From: Vibrio lentus | Lineage (GTDB): Bacteria > Pseudomonadota > Gammaproteobacteria > Enterobacterales > Vibrionaceae | Reading direction: 5' to 3' | DNA length: 64,000 bases | Assembly (NCBI RefSeq): GCF_030409755.1 | Contig: NZ_JAUFQE010000001.1 | Location: 1,364,001 to 1,428,000 of the forward strand | Part shown: piece by piece, positions 53,701 through 63,965 of the stretch | Numbering within the stretch: the first letter of the stretch is position 1 | Layout: each line of letters opens with the position of its first letter | Notes under the pieces: generated by a model | What the model saw: only the letters and a program-made list of their open reading frames with translations | Told to the model about the DNA's origin: nothing | The model's database searches: none | Program-made: the position numbers and the translations under genes

Positions 53701-54168
53701 ATAAGCTTCGACTGTTTTGATCGTGGTCCAGTTGCTATTGGCATCTTGGATGAACTCTTGTGTGTTCTCCAACCAACGTTTTTGAACTGACTTGTCTAAG
53801 TTCAAGTACAACTTCCCATCTTCTACTTTCCAAGCGAGAGGGTCGGTTTCAAACTTTTTACCCATTGCTACACCGAAGGCGCAGTAACCGCCATATTGAG
53901 GTGCATAAGCTGCTGGGTTAGCTCGAAATTCATCTCTGTTTTCACTACTCGCAAAGTTATAAATCGCATTCTTATAAGTCGCCGTGAATTCAGAGGTGCC
54001 TTTAACTGGCCCTTGATTGGCAAAGTAGGCGACAGGGTCATAACCTTTAATGGCGAGATCATTTTTGTCGACACTCATATCAAGGTCTGCTGCCATTAAC
54101 GAAAAGCTGGTTCCTAGTAACGCGGCCAATAGAGTGATTTTTTGACTGGTCGATTTCATGTTTGACAT
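53692..54168 (-). CDS. Exported YHS-domain protein
   Basis: The 158-residue protein has a signal peptide (cleavage near LMA-ADL, residue 27) and a YHS domain: LAIKGYDPVAYFANQGPVKGTSEFTATYKNAIYNFAS and YGGYCAFGVAMGKKFETDP. YHS domains are thought to bind metal through conserved residues. The final two codons are formed by the edge of a heptamer repeat, so expansion or slippage could change the C-terminus. It faces an AraC regulator. Confidence 0.87.
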
Positions 54169-54278
54169 ATCAAGTTCCTTGTCAGTGTTGGTTATCTTGT
54201 TTGAAGTAATTTAGCCCACTCGTCCGGTCTATAGAGGGACAAAAGAACTTAAAAGTAAGCGAATCGTTCGGAGGATAC

Positions 54279-55103
54279 ATGGATCTGCTTTCACAACTAA
54301 TGGAACACTTCTCGATACGTACCGGTGTTTTCTATTCTGGCAATTTGTGCGGAGTGTCGTCATTTAAGCCGCAACAAGGTAAAGAAGGGCACCTTCATGT
54401 ATTGAGCGCGGGTGAATTGACCTTGTCTAGCGAGCACACGGAGTACAGGCAGCTGTCACAGCCCTGCATTATTTACCTTCCGAACAGCACACCACATGTG
54501 ATTGAAGGCGTGGGAGAAGGTGCTGAGGTCGTGTGTGCGAATGTCGAATATCGTTCAGGGCAGATGAATCCTTTATTGTCTGCTTTGCCTGACGTGATAG
54601 TCATTCCGTTTGCGGATGCACCTAACTTAATGCCAGTGATACAGGTGCTATTTCGAGAGTCGAGCCAAGATTCATCGGGGCAACAATATCTAATGGACAA
54701 GTTGAGTGACGCCTTGATGGCTTTGATTTTCCGCCATCTCATTGAACAACAGCAGATCGATCAAGGCGTATTTTCTGCGCTTGCTCATCCGCGACTTGCT
54801 CCGGTCGTTACTGCGATTCATCTAATGCCTGCTCGCCACTTTTCGATAGAGCAAATGGCTTCATTGGCAGCGATGTCTCGAACTCAGTTTATAGAAGCGT
54901 TCAAGCGTGAAGTCGGTGAAACCCCAGGCGACTATGTACAAAAGTGGCGGGTGTCTGTGGCTCAATCGTTGCTGTTACAAAACAAGCCTATCAATTGGGT
55001 GGCGGATGAAGTGGGGTACAACAGCTATTCTGGCTTCTCTCGCGCTTTTCAGCATGTTACGGGAATGTCGCCGCGTTTGTGGCTAAAGCAAAATGTGTCG
55101 TGA
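54279..55103 (+). CDS. AraC-family transcriptional regulator
   Basis: The 274-residue protein has an N-terminal cupin-like sensor (FSIRTGVFYSGNLCGVSSF, YLPNSTPHVIEGVGEG) and a C-terminal AraC double helix-turn-helix (FSIEQMASLAAMSRTQFIEAFKREVGETPGDYVQKWR, INWVADEVGYNSYSGFSRAFQ). It is divergent from the YHS gene across 110 bases and may control it. The ligand is unknown. Confidence 0.88.
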   Translation: MDLLSQLMEHFSIRTGVFYSGNLCGVSSFKPQQGKEGHLHVLSAGELTLSSEHTEYRQLSQPCIIYLPNSTPHVIEGVGEGAEVVCANVEYRSGQMNPLLSALPDVIVIPFADAPNLMPVIQVLFRESSQDSSGQQYLMDKLSDALMALIFRHLIEQQQIDQGVFSALAHPRLAPVVTAIHLMPARHFSIEQMASLAAMSRTQFIEAFKREVGETPGDYVQKWRVSVAQSLLLQNKPINWVADEVGYNSYSGFSRAFQHVTGMSPRLWLKQNVS

Positions 55104-55332
55104 ATCGCTGGGCAACCCTAACGAAATGTGGCTATTAGCATGAGGCTAGTCTATGTTTTAGCGGAAATTGAGCGTAGTTTGTTCAATTCTCAACTGACGG
55201 TGTAAAAAGGTGGACTTTATAAGCTCGTTGTAACATTCTGCCCGTCCTATTTTATCAGACATCAATGAGACGAAGTGCCTGCTGAACATTATTCAGCCTC
55301 CCGTATCTCATTAAAGCACTAAGGAGTTTAAC

Positions 55333-56211
55333 TTGAACCTATTTGTAAGAGACCTTACCGTTATCGATTCTTCATATATCTGTGAACACAGAGGGGTCGT
55401 AGGAGATAGTTGGATTTTAGATGTCACCATGTCTGGTGAACTGAATGAAATGAGCATGGTGTTGGACTTTAGCAAGGTCAAAAAACAGATCAAACACCTT
55501 GTTGATCAACACGTTGACCACCGCCTACTGCTGCCAATGCAAAACGCTGCAATTGTGCATCAAGCAAGCAAAGCCGGTTACTCTAAGGTTGATGTATTGC
55601 GTGGTGACAAGAGCCTACACCTACATTGCCCTGACGAAGCATATTGCTTGATTGATGCAGAAGCGATCACCATCGAGAGCGTGACCGCACACGTTTATCA
55701 TATTCTTCGCGATAACCTACCAAGTAACGTCACAGGGTTAGAGATCACCCTTCGTCATGAGAATATTAATGGCGCGTTTTATCACTACACCCATGGTTTG
55801 AAAAAGCATGATGGCAACTGCCAACGCATCGCCCATGGTCATCGTTCTCCAGTAGAAATCGTGGTTGATGGTCAGCGTGACGAACAACGCGAACAGGCGT
55901 TTGCTCAGCGCTGGGAAGACATTTACTTAGGTTCTAAAGAAGACCAAGTTTCAGTTTCATCACTTAACCTGAGTGAACACGCGCAAAGCGTTAATGATGA
56001 AAGCCACTATGGCTTCCGCTACACCGCACCTCAAGGCGAATTTGAGCTAGCGATTGCTAAGAGCGAAACGGAAATCTTACCAACCGATACCACGGTGGAA
56101 TTGCTGGCAGGCTATATCGCAGATCAAGTGGCTCCAAGCTTGGCAGAAAACCAGTCATTACAAATCGTGGCGTATGAAGGGGTAGGTAAAGGCGCGATGG
56201 CGTTCCTATAA
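55333..56211 (+). CDS. Two-part 6-pyruvoyl-tetrahydropterin synthase/QueD-like protein
   Basis: The 292-residue protein starts with TTG at 55333 after AAGGAG. It is about twice the length of QueD (about 120). The first half keeps MVLDFSKVKKQIKHLVDQHVDHRLL, the LDF and DH pieces of a PTPS fold, but its zinc motif is degraded (ICEHRGVVGDSW). The second half restores the zinc ligands in FYHYTHGLKKHDGNCQRIAHGH. The halves may make one complementary site. No queuosine genes are close. Confidence 0.8.
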   Translation: MNLFVRDLTVIDSSYICEHRGVVGDSWILDVTMSGELNEMSMVLDFSKVKKQIKHLVDQHVDHRLLLPMQNAAIVHQASKAGYSKVDVLRGDKSLHLHCPDEAYCLIDAEAITIESVTAHVYHILRDNLPSNVTGLEITLRHENINGAFYHYTHGLKKHDGNCQRIAHGHRSPVEIVVDGQRDEQREQAFAQRWEDIYLGSKEDQVSVSSLNLSEHAQSVNDESHYGFRYTAPQGEFELAIAKSETEILPTDTTVELLAGYIADQVAPSLAENQSLQIVAYEGVGKGAMAFL

Positions 56212-56253
56212 CACCTCTCGAGTGAGATAATCTCAGCTTCAATATGATGAAAT

Positions 56254-56290
56254 AAAGGCAAGATATTAAGTTATCTTGCCTTTCTTTTTT
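56254..56290. terminator. Bidirectional terminator
   Basis: AAAGGCAAGATA pairs perfectly with TATCTTGCCTTT around six bases; T-runs follow on both strands between converging genes. Confidence 0.9.
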
Positions 56291-56309
56291 GTGGCTGTTT
56301 AAAACTGAT

Positions 56310-57350
56310 TTAGCGAAGTAGCACGCGTCGTAGTGGCGTTTTTTCGATCCCAGCAACCAACATAAAGCTCAGGATAAAGGTGCCGAAGAATACGGTGATG
56401 TCTTTACCGAGTTCAGTGATACCCAAGACTCCGCAAACATTGAACAGCACGATAATGATCAGCAGATGGCAAACGTAGATACCTAGCATGCGATTCGAAA
56501 TAGCGCGAACCCACGCGTAATCACCGATGTTTGGATTAGCCAGAAGCCACATAAACACGCCCATTCCCCATAACGCTGTACCAAACAAAAAATCATTCAT
56601 GTTGAAGGCAATGTCGTACGTGGTTAGCCATGCCGCTTCGGCAAAGTGAATGAACATGCCTAGCGCTAATAATCCCAGCGCCTTGGCTGATGATACTTTC
56701 CATTGATGCTGACGAATCAGGAAGCCCAATGTCACCATTAACGTGCTGAAGAACGGACCGTTACGTGTGAAGAACGGCGCGCTGAGGTCGGTTAAGCTCG
56801 CATAGCTGCCCGCCAACACACCATAGACGTAAAGCAGAATGGCCGCTGGAAGTAGAAGCTTGTCGAGTTTCATCTCGACCATTAAGGCGATGATCAAAAC
56901 CGCACACACCAAAGCGGGAATGAACCATAAGTGAACCAGTCCACCCTCTAAGAAAGAGTTGAGGGGGGTGTTCATTAGGAAGCCCCAGTAACCCTGGCGT
57001 TCGCCTAAGTAACCCAATTCTTCAACCTTAGCGAGGTTGAATGGCATGACTAGACAAATGATGCTCCACGCTAACCAAACTTTAAGTAGTGGTTTGGAGT
57101 AGTTAATGAAGGTTGTCCAAGGCGACGCTGTGAGCTTAGGTTGAATCAGATAGCCGGAAATAAGGAAGAACAGAGGCACGGCGAAGCGAGCGGTTTGGTT
57201 GAGCACATAACCAATCCATGGCACTTCATCGATTTGCCAATAAGTAAGTGCCATCTGGCCGTGTAAGCCAATGATCGCCAAGATAGCAATCACTCGACCC
57301 AACTCGATACTGGCGATGCGTTGTGAAGGCGTATGTTGAACGGAAGACAT
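56310..57350 (-). CDS. Acyltransferase-3 family membrane protein
   Basis: The 346-residue protein has about ten helices and the acyltransferase-3 pattern: IASIELGRVIAILAIIGLHG near the start and FAVPLFFLISGYL. These enzymes acylate sugars or other envelope components at the inner membrane. Single-gene unit with no polysaccharide cluster nearby, so the target is open. Confidence 0.87.
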   Translation of the reverse strand: MSSVQHTPSQRIASIELGRVIAILAIIGLHGQMALTYWQIDEVPWIGYVLNQTARFAVPLFFLISGYLIQPKLTASPWTTFINYSKPLLKVWLAWSIICLVMPFNLAKVEELGYLGERQGYWGFLMNTPLNSFLEGGLVHLWFIPALVCAVLIIALMVEMKLDKLLLPAAILLYVYGVLAGSYASLTDLSAPFFTRNGPFFSTLMVTLGFLIRQHQWKVSSAKALGLLALGMFIHFAEAAWLTTYDIAFNMNDFLFGTALWGMGVFMWLLANPNIGDYAWVRAISNRMLGIYVCHLLIIIVLFNVCGVLGITELGKDITVFFGTFILSFMLVAGIEKTPLRRVLLR

Positions 57351-57411
57351 ATCAGATCTCTAAGAAAAATTTCGTAAAATCTAACAGTCTTTATGTGGAA
57401 TCAGTTAGTCC

Positions 57412-57439
57412 TAAATCAAAGCTGAAGGCCTTTGATTTA
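57412..57439. terminator. Possible hairpin between AEC transporter and acyltransferase genes
   Basis: TAAATCAAAG pairs with CTTTGATTTA around an 8-base loop. There is no clear T-run on the minus strand, so its role is uncertain. Confidence 0.4.
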
Positions 57440-57472
57440 AGGCTTATATTGATTTTTTGAAGCCTGTCGCAG

Positions 57473-58429
57473 CTATATTAAATCCATTGCAGTCAATGCG
57501 AAAATACCAAGCGTGCAAGTGATAAGTGAAACGACAGTGGTTAGCGCGATAATATTGGCAGCCAACGTTGAGTTTCCGCCCATTGCACGCGCCATAACAT
57601 AGCTTGCCGCTGCCGTTGGTGCTGCGCTCATCAAGAAGATAAGCCCCAGATCGAGCCCTTCAAACCCTAAGTACCAAGCAGCCAATGTAATTAGTAGCGG
57701 TGAGGCAATTAACTTGTAGCTAGAGGCGAACCACGTGGACAACTTTTCTTGTTTGAGCGAACTAATATCTAGAGAGCCACCAGTACAGAGCAGAGCCAAA
57801 GGTAACGTCATGTTGGCAAAGTATTGACCAGCGTCAGTCACCATTTTGGGGATAGGAATCGAAAGCGCATAGAAGACGACCGCTAAGAAAATAGCGATGA
57901 TCAATGGGTTTTTGGTGATGGACTTGGCGATCACTTTAATCGCTTTCGCGCCTGTGTCTTCGCCTTTTGGGGTAAGTGCAATCACGGCTTGAATGTTATA
58001 CAGCACGGTCAGAGATGCGACATAGATAGCAGCCAATGCCACGCCTTGGTTGCCATAGATATTAGCCACATAGGCGAGGCCAATGATCGCGGTATTAGCG
58101 CGGAATCCACCCTGGACAATCACACCTTGATCTTTCGAGCCTTTGAATACCAATTTGGTCGAGAAAATAGTAAACAAGAAAAAGACAAAGTTAGCGATGA
58201 CGCCAAACGCAACTAACGCGCTACTGGCTGAAAAGTTGTGATTCGATTGAACAATACTCAGAAATAGCATCGCGGGTAGGGTGACTTGAAACACCACCTT
58301 GGACGCGACATCAATGAAATTGTCATTGATTAAGCCGATTCGCTTAAGCATCACACCAAGAAACAGCATTAAACAGATAGGGCCTGTTACTGACGCCGAA
58401 AACGCAAACTGTTCCCAAAGTGTGTTCAT
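57473..58429 (-). CDS. AEC-family (auxin efflux carrier-like) transporter
   Basis: The 318-residue membrane protein has ten helices in two halves, LMLFLGVMLKRIGLINDNFIDVASKVVFQVTLPAMLFLS at the start, matching the AEC family that exports or imports organic acids. The ATG at 58429 follows AAAGGAAAAAG; the frame extends 19 codons more. It is divergent from a TetR gene, its likely regulator. Substrate unknown. Confidence 0.87.
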   Translation of the reverse strand: MNTLWEQFAFSASVTGPICLMLFLGVMLKRIGLINDNFIDVASKVVFQVTLPAMLFLSIVQSNHNFSASSALVAFGVIANFVFFLFTIFSTKLVFKGSKDQGVIVQGGFRANTAIIGLAYVANIYGNQGVALAAIYVASLTVLYNIQAVIALTPKGEDTGAKAIKVIAKSITKNPLIIAIFLAVVFYALSIPIPKMVTDAGQYFANMTLPLALLCTGGSLDISSLKQEKLSTWFASSYKLIASPLLITLAAWYLGFEGLDLGLIFLMSAAPTAAASYVMARAMGGNSTLAANIIALTTVVSLITCTLGIFALTAMDLI

Positions 58430-58590
58430 TCTTTTTCCTTTGTTAGTCGATTTCAATTTCCTTTGAATACTGTCGCATTTTTCCACAATTCTTAGACAAG
58501 AGAAATTAATTCCCAGAGCTTAGGCAAAAAACTTTGAAAAAAAGAACGAACGTGCTAAAAATGAACCATCAGATTTATTATTGGTGAATA

Positions 58591-59184
58591 ATGAGCAAAG
58601 GAAAGATAACCAAAGAGTATATTTTGAGTCATGCATTCGCACTTGCGAGTGAAAATGGGCTTGAGAGTTTAACGATTGGTGAGTTAGCCAAGCAGTGTGG
58701 TATGTCTAAGAGTGGCTTGTTTGCACACTTCAACTCTAAAGAGAACCTGCAACTCTCTGTACTCGAGTATTCCAACGCCATATTCACCGAAAGAGTCATC
58801 ATTCCCGCAAGAGAACTGGGGGATGGTGATATTGAAGCGAAATTGAAACAGTTGCTCGACAATTGGCTGGGCTGGAACCATTCGTTCCAAGGCAGTTGCA
58901 TGTTTATTGATGCATGGAAAGATGCGGGCAGTGAAACATCTGTAATTCAGAAAGCATTGCAGAAAACCATTTCAGTGTGGATTGATTACTTGACGATTCA
59001 GGTAGCAAAAGCGGTTGAGAGCAAACAGTTCAGAGCCGATTTAGATCCTAAACAGGCAACCTTCGAATTATATGGCCTTTATTTGAGTGCGAACTTGTTC
59101 TACTCGTTACGAGGCCAACAAGCGAGCCATACTCATTTTTGGAGTGGTGTCGAGCGCTTGGTAGCCAGTTGGAAAGCGGTTTAA
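58591..59184 (+). CDS. TetR-family transcriptional regulator
   Basis: The 197-residue protein begins with a TetR helix-turn-helix (GLESLTIGELAKQCGMSKSGLFAHFNSKENLQ) and continues with a helical ligand domain, with the CMFIDAWKDAG motif of a common subgroup. It faces the AEC transporter gene, 161 bases away, and precedes a hydrolase gene on the same strand by 194 bases. Confidence 0.87.
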   Translation: MSKGKITKEYILSHAFALASENGLESLTIGELAKQCGMSKSGLFAHFNSKENLQLSVLEYSNAIFTERVIIPARELGDGDIEAKLKQLLDNWLGWNHSFQGSCMFIDAWKDAGSETSVIQKALQKTISVWIDYLTIQVAKAVESKQFRADLDPKQATFELYGLYLSANLFYSLRGQQASHTHFWSGVERLVASWKAV

Positions 59185-59378
59185 AACATACAGCAGGTTA
59201 ACTCGCAAATCATGTGAGTCTTGCTGAAGTAAGATTTACAACAAAATTTTAGAGAAGTGGTGGTAAGCGATGATAAATCGCAGCAGCGCCATTTTTTATA
59301 TTAACAAATAGCACGGTCGTTCGATTTTTAGGGCCGAGCTCGATCCGCCAGATGATGATGGCGATACAAGGAACGGTC

Positions 59379-60227
59379 ATGAGTGACAAAATCTATTTTA
59401 ATACATCGAACAAGTTCAGCTTCAAGCGCAGCCTAATTGGGGCTACAACCAATCTGCATTACATCTTAGCGCCGAGCCACGCAAAGAAAACGGCACGTAA
59501 ACTGCTGCTCACTCCAATGCGTACTGAGCAGAAAAATGCAGATCCGCAAGGGCTCATCAAGAGTGAAATCAAAGGTCGTGATGGCGTCTTAAAAACGTAT
59601 TCTTTGGGTACTGGTCCAGTTTGGGTGCTTACCCACGGTTGGTCAGGCACCGCGAGTCAGTTCTTTCCTTTAATGGAACACATCGCCGCGAAAGGTTTTA
59701 CGGCCTTGGCTTACGATCATCCAGCTCATGGTGGCAGCGATGGCGTACATGGTCATATCCCAGCGTTTGTGAACGGTTTAGAGGCGATTCTAGATTCGGT
59801 TGGCGAAGTGGCAGGTTTGGTCGGTCACAGCATGGGTACGGCTTCTGCGTTGGAATGTAAGCACGTTAAATTAGAAAACAAACCTTTGTTGCTAATTGCT
59901 CCTGTGTTGGATTATTTAGAAAATCTATTTGGCAGCGTGGCTCGTTCTGGTTACTCAATGAAACTGTTTGAGGCGGTCGTGGGTGAAGTGGAAGAGCAGT
60001 TTAACTACCCAATTCAGTCTGTTGATCCTTATGGAAAGTTAGCGCTTCGTGAGTCTCAGACGGTCATTGTTCATGATGAGCAAGACAAGTTTACTAAGTT
60101 TGATGTGTCTCAGCGTGCCGCTAATGAAATGGGTCGCGTTACCTTGATTGCCACTCAAGGCCAAGGCCACGGCCGAGTGATGAAGTGCCCACAAGTATTC
60201 GAGAGCTTTGATAACTTGATTAGCTAA
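59379..60227 (+). CDS. Alpha/beta hydrolase
   Basis: The 282-residue enzyme has the oxyanion motif THGWSGTASQF, the nucleophile elbow GHSMGTASALE with the catalytic serine, the acid near VIVHDEQDKFT and the histidine in GQGHGRVMKC. The ATG at 59379 follows AAGGAACGG; the frame is open 9 codons earlier. The substrate, an ester or amide, is not known. The gene may be controlled by the TetR protein before it. Confidence 0.85.
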   Translation: MSDKIYFNTSNKFSFKRSLIGATTNLHYILAPSHAKKTARKLLLTPMRTEQKNADPQGLIKSEIKGRDGVLKTYSLGTGPVWVLTHGWSGTASQFFPLMEHIAAKGFTALAYDHPAHGGSDGVHGHIPAFVNGLEAILDSVGEVAGLVGHSMGTASALECKHVKLENKPLLLIAPVLDYLENLFGSVARSGYSMKLFEAVVGEVEEQFNYPIQSVDPYGKLALRESQTVIVHDEQDKFTKFDVSQRAANEMGRVTLIATQGQGHGRVMKCPQVFESFDNLIS

Positions 60228-60278
60228 GCCTAACGAGCGTAGTCAGTAGAACGCCAGTTAAGAAAACAAATAATAAAG

Positions 60279-60312
60279 AGGCCAACCAGACATTCTCTGG
60301 TTGGCCTTTGCT
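60279..60312. terminator. Bidirectional terminator
   Basis: AGGCCAACCAGA pairs perfectly with TCTGGTTGGCCT around CATTC between the hydrolase and chitinase genes, which converge. Confidence 0.9.
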
Positions 60313-60363
60313 TTAGGGATTTAGTTGATGCTTAGTCAGTATTTAACTAAGCACTATTTTTAG

Positions 60364-62898
60364 TTAGCAGCTTGCAGGACCGATCTCTTTCCACACACCC
60401 CATTGGCCTGTCGTTGTTGGATCTTCACCTGTTGTCCACCATTTCGCTTCCCAAACCTTACCTCCTTGAGTCACTTGGTCGCCGCCAGTGTAGACCGCAC
60501 TTGAATCCCAAGCGTTAGTACACGTGCCGCCGCCTGTGGTTTTCTTAAGAACTTTCACTGAAGTAGCCGCGACTGATGTATCTGTACCATCACTCACTGT
60601 CACAGAGAAGTTCAGCGTTGTATCTTGCGTGTATTCCGCCGCCACAAAGCTTACTGAAGAACCTTGAACCGTTGCATCAATACCAGAAGGTACATCCCAC
60701 GTGAAGGTCAATGTGTCTTGGTCTGCATCGCTCGAAGCCGAAGCATCAACCACGACTACATCACCCGCATTCACTTCAGCCGGAGCCGTAACCACAGCAA
60801 CTGGTGCTGTATTGACTGGGCCTGTGTCTTTAGGAGTTACCGTTACAACAACGGTGTCAGTTGCAGTAGCACCTTCGTTATCAGTTACCGTTAGGCTGAA
60901 CGTGAGTACTTCTTGTTGAGCGACTTCAACCACATCGAAGCTTGCAACAGCCGTATTCGCGTTGGCCAGAGTTACTGCCGTTCCGCTCACTTGTGACCAA
61001 GCGTAGCTTGCAATCGTGCCGTCGCTGTCTTTTGAAGCGCTACCGTCTAGAGAAACAGAAGCTGGGCCTTCAACCGATAGGTCTGCGCCCGCTGCTGCGG
61101 TTGGTTTACGGTTTACAGGATCGGTGGTGCCACCGGCAAGACCTTCATGCATCGCGTTCAGGATATCGCCGTTATCCGCATCAATTTCCCAAGAGAATAG
61201 ACCCGCAAGGCCAAGGCTACGAACGTATGCGCCTTTTGCTTTTACTGAGCGATCATCATCAAATGTGATTAGCTGACCTGAAGTACGGTTCCAAACGTAA
61301 GGCGCTTCTGCCATTTCGTCGTAACCATATTCAAAGCCGTTGATACCTTGGTTGTTTGCACCAAGCATGTTCGCTTTAATACCTTTGTAATCGATAACGC
61401 CATCTTCCCAGACGCCTTGCGCAGAGCTGCCGGTCAGTTTGCCATTACCTACGCCAGTCATTGGGTCGCTAGGATCCGAAAGTGATGAGGGTAATACGCC
61501 TTCCCAACCACGACCGTACATCGCTGTACCAACCACAAGTTTGTTCGCTGGAACACCTTGCTCAAGCAGCAATTGGATGCCGTTGTCTGTGGTGTAAGCA
61601 GGGCCAGTGTACTGTTCGCCATTTTCATCAAGGCCTGTGCCATCACATTGACCAGGGCGCATGAAGTTACCGCAGTTGAGTGCTGTTTGGTGACCTAACA
61701 CGTTGTTCCAACCGCCGTAGAAGTCGTAAGTCATTGCGAAGATGTAATCCATGTATTGGATAGCATCGCCGTAGTTCACGTCTTCAATCTTATCGTGACC
61801 AACACCGATCGCTGATGTTAGCTCGTAAGTACGGCCGTTCTCAGCTTCTAGCTCATCCAACATAACGCGCAGTTCTGCCATCAATGCAATGTAAGCAGGG
61901 CCGTCATTCACAGGGTCACCAAGATCGGGAGCAGCACCGCCTCCACCAGGGAATTCCCAATCGATATCTACACCGTCGTAGAATTTCCATGTGTTGAGGA
62001 ATTTCTTAACCGACGCAACGAAGGTGTCTCGGTTAGCTTTGGTTGTGAAATCGAAGAACGGGTCAGATAGCGTCCAGCCACCAATCGATGGAATGATTTT
62101 TAAATCAGGATTACGCTGCTTAAGCGCCATCATCATCGCGTAGTTACCCTTGATAGGGGAGCTGTATTCGTGCCCTGCTTGCGGGAAACTCTTTTGGAAA
62201 GCCGCCCAAGGGTCATGAATCACCACTTCGTAATCGTTAACGCCCTGACACGCTGTCATGAGTGCGTTGTAGCTGTTACCGCCTACCGATTTTACTGATT
62301 CATTAGGACCACAAATTGGGATGAAGCCGTAAAGGATATGGGTCAAGTTATCAGCGGGTAGGTTATCGACTGTGTAATCACGGCCATAGATGCCCCACTC
62401 AACAAAGTAAGTACCTACTACCGTGTTTGGATCTGTGTTGTATGACTTGTTGTTCGGGTCCACATTCATCGCAAGCGGCGCTAGGTGTGAGCCATCGGTA
62501 TCTGCGATTGTGATCTGAGCGGGTGCACTCTTGGCACAGCCTGTTTCGTCACACGCTTCAATTTCCATTTGAAATAAGCCGCCTTGGCCGTATTCGAATG
62601 AAGCTGTCGTTTGGCTGCCAGTTATAGGGCCAGTGGCCACTTTAACGCCATCAAAGTAGATGTTGTAAGTGTTTCCTGACGTTCCGCTCCATTGGTTGAA
62701 TTTAACGTCGACCTTTGCTTTGTCGTGATATTTAACCATCTGGTTATAGCCAGAAGTTGTTTCCATCGCGAGTTCAATTTTAGAAAACTGTAGGTTGTTG
62801 GAACCGTACATGTCGATGCTAGGTGCTGTTGGTGCAGCTAATGCTGTACCTGATAGCGCTAGAGCAATGCTTGCCGCACAGGTATTAATACGAATCAT
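60364..62898 (-). CDS. chiA: Secreted GH18 chitinase with PKD-type and chitin-binding domains
   Basis: The 844-residue enzyme has a signal peptide (cleavage near residue 22, ALAAPTAP), a ChiA-type N-terminal domain to ~135, and a GH18 catalytic barrel at ~160-590. The barrel motif is DGVDIDWEFPGG with catalytic E315, the same number as in Serratia ChiA. Two PKD/Ig-like domains (~600-690, ~700-785) and a C-terminal CBM5/12 (WDSSAVYTGGDQVTQGGKVWEAKWWT) follow. It hydrolyses chitin outside the cell and feeds amino sugars to the NagB route. Control sites are not obvious upstream. Confidence 0.94.
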   Translation of the reverse strand: MIRINTCAASIALALSGTALAAPTAPSIDMYGSNNLQFSKIELAMETTSGYNQMVKYHDKAKVDVKFNQWSGTSGNTYNIYFDGVKVATGPITGSQTTASFEYGQGGLFQMEIEACDETGCAKSAPAQITIADTDGSHLAPLAMNVDPNNKSYNTDPNTVVGTYFVEWGIYGRDYTVDNLPADNLTHILYGFIPICGPNESVKSVGGNSYNALMTACQGVNDYEVVIHDPWAAFQKSFPQAGHEYSSPIKGNYAMMMALKQRNPDLKIIPSIGGWTLSDPFFDFTTKANRDTFVASVKKFLNTWKFYDGVDIDWEFPGGGGAAPDLGDPVNDGPAYIALMAELRVMLDELEAENGRTYELTSAIGVGHDKIEDVNYGDAIQYMDYIFAMTYDFYGGWNNVLGHQTALNCGNFMRPGQCDGTGLDENGEQYTGPAYTTDNGIQLLLEQGVPANKLVVGTAMYGRGWEGVLPSSLSDPSDPMTGVGNGKLTGSSAQGVWEDGVIDYKGIKANMLGANNQGINGFEYGYDEMAEAPYVWNRTSGQLITFDDDRSVKAKGAYVRSLGLAGLFSWEIDADNGDILNAMHEGLAGGTTDPVNRKPTAAAGADLSVEGPASVSLDGSASKDSDGTIASYAWSQVSGTAVTLANANTAVASFDVVEVAQQEVLTFSLTVTDNEGATATDTVVVTVTPKDTGPVNTAPVAVVTAPAEVNAGDVVVVDASASSDADQDTLTFTWDVPSGIDATVQGSSVSFVAAEYTQDTTLNFSVTVSDGTDTSVAATSVKVLKKTTGGGTCTNAWDSSAVYTGGDQVTQGGKVWEAKWWTTGEDPTTTGQWGVWKEIGPASC

Positions 62899-63284
62899 AC
62901 TATTTCTCTCATTCCTTGAAGGTTACGAGAACCAAATGGCCCCATAAACGGCTCCAATCAGTTTTGAAGGAGCTTCCCAGTCAGTATTCGAGAGAGTTTT
63001 AATTTTATAACTGAAAATAAATCCGTTTTCGATGGACAACTAAAAAATATTGTTTCGTTACAATTCTGTTGCTTAATGAGTGAGAGGCTGAGTCCATGTT
63101 TTATAAAATAAAACATCCTTCAGAATGAAAATCTCATAAGTGAAATTACGCGACATGAAGTTATGAAAAGATGCGACAAACTATAAGAAAATATCGTCAT
63201 TTGAAGGGGAGTCACAGAGTTGGATGTATGAAGCTGAGATAGGTTGCGTGATAAATACAGTGCTTATTCAAAAAACTAAGGGGT
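62899..63284. other. Chitinase promoter spacer
   Basis: This 386-base AT-rich stretch should hold the chitinase promoter close to 62900-63000. I see no gene, no convincing CRP site and no hairpin terminator for the DUF2850 gene. Confidence 0.45.
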
Positions 63285-63749
63285 TTATCGTTTGAATTGT
63301 TCCGCTAATGAAGCACGTCGTTGTTGCATAACACTGTGGGTATCACCCGCGGCGGTGTCTTCATAGCCCTCTTTAATGAACTGTTGTGAAGGGACGCTCG
63401 GAACGAGTCGTTTTAAACGAGGGGAATCGTAGGTACCACTTATCGTATAAACCGTTGACCCAGAACCTGTATTGATGGTGACAACTTTGCCATCAAAATC
63501 AAATGAAGTACTGATGAAGCGATGGTTCATCATCACTCCATTGTCGGAAAGAGTCAGGATGTCGGTTTTGTAAGGTGGAGCGCCAATCTCTATCCATGTG
63601 CCGTGCACATTACTTGGGCTGACGGATTGCTGGTGGGTTTGATAGGCGAAATACCCTGCAGTGAGAGCAATAATAGCGGCAACCAATAAGAAAAGGTAAC
63701 GTAATGAGTTGGCAAATAGATCTGCTATTTTAGTGCTCTTTTTCGCCAT
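63285..63749 (-). CDS. DUF2850 single-pass membrane protein
   Basis: The 154-residue protein has one N-terminal transmembrane helix (LRYLFLLVAAIIALTAGYFAY) after a positive tail. A small periplasmic domain follows, with VHGTWIEIGAPPYKTDILTLSDNGVMMNHRFIST, matching DUF2850 of vibrios. Function unknown. It is the last complete gene on this strand. Confidence 0.82.
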   Translation of the reverse strand: MAKKSTKIADLFANSLRYLFLLVAAIIALTAGYFAYQTHQQSVSPSNVHGTWIEIGAPPYKTDILTLSDNGVMMNHRFISTSFDFDGKVVTINTGSGSTVYTISGTYDSPRLKRLVPSVPSQQFIKEGYEDTAAGDTHSVMQQRRASLAEQFKR

Positions 63750-63965
63750 GTTCTCGTCTTTTCCTTACTCATACTGCCTTAAATACTATAAATTAAAACC
63801 TTAGTTTGCAAAGATAGTTGCGAGAGTTAGAAGCAGGATCGAATGTTCTAGATAAATGGGTTGCTTTGGCTAATTTTAAGTTTTTCTGATGACATTCGTT
63901 CAGTCAATGCATCTCTATTGTAGAAAAGACTTAAGCTATGCGTATTTATTTCTTGTAGGAATGTC

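Noticed and set aside
60664..61276. Several plus-strand frames opposite the chitinase gene
   Set aside because: Serine- and arginine-rich shadows of the PKD domains, with no start signals.
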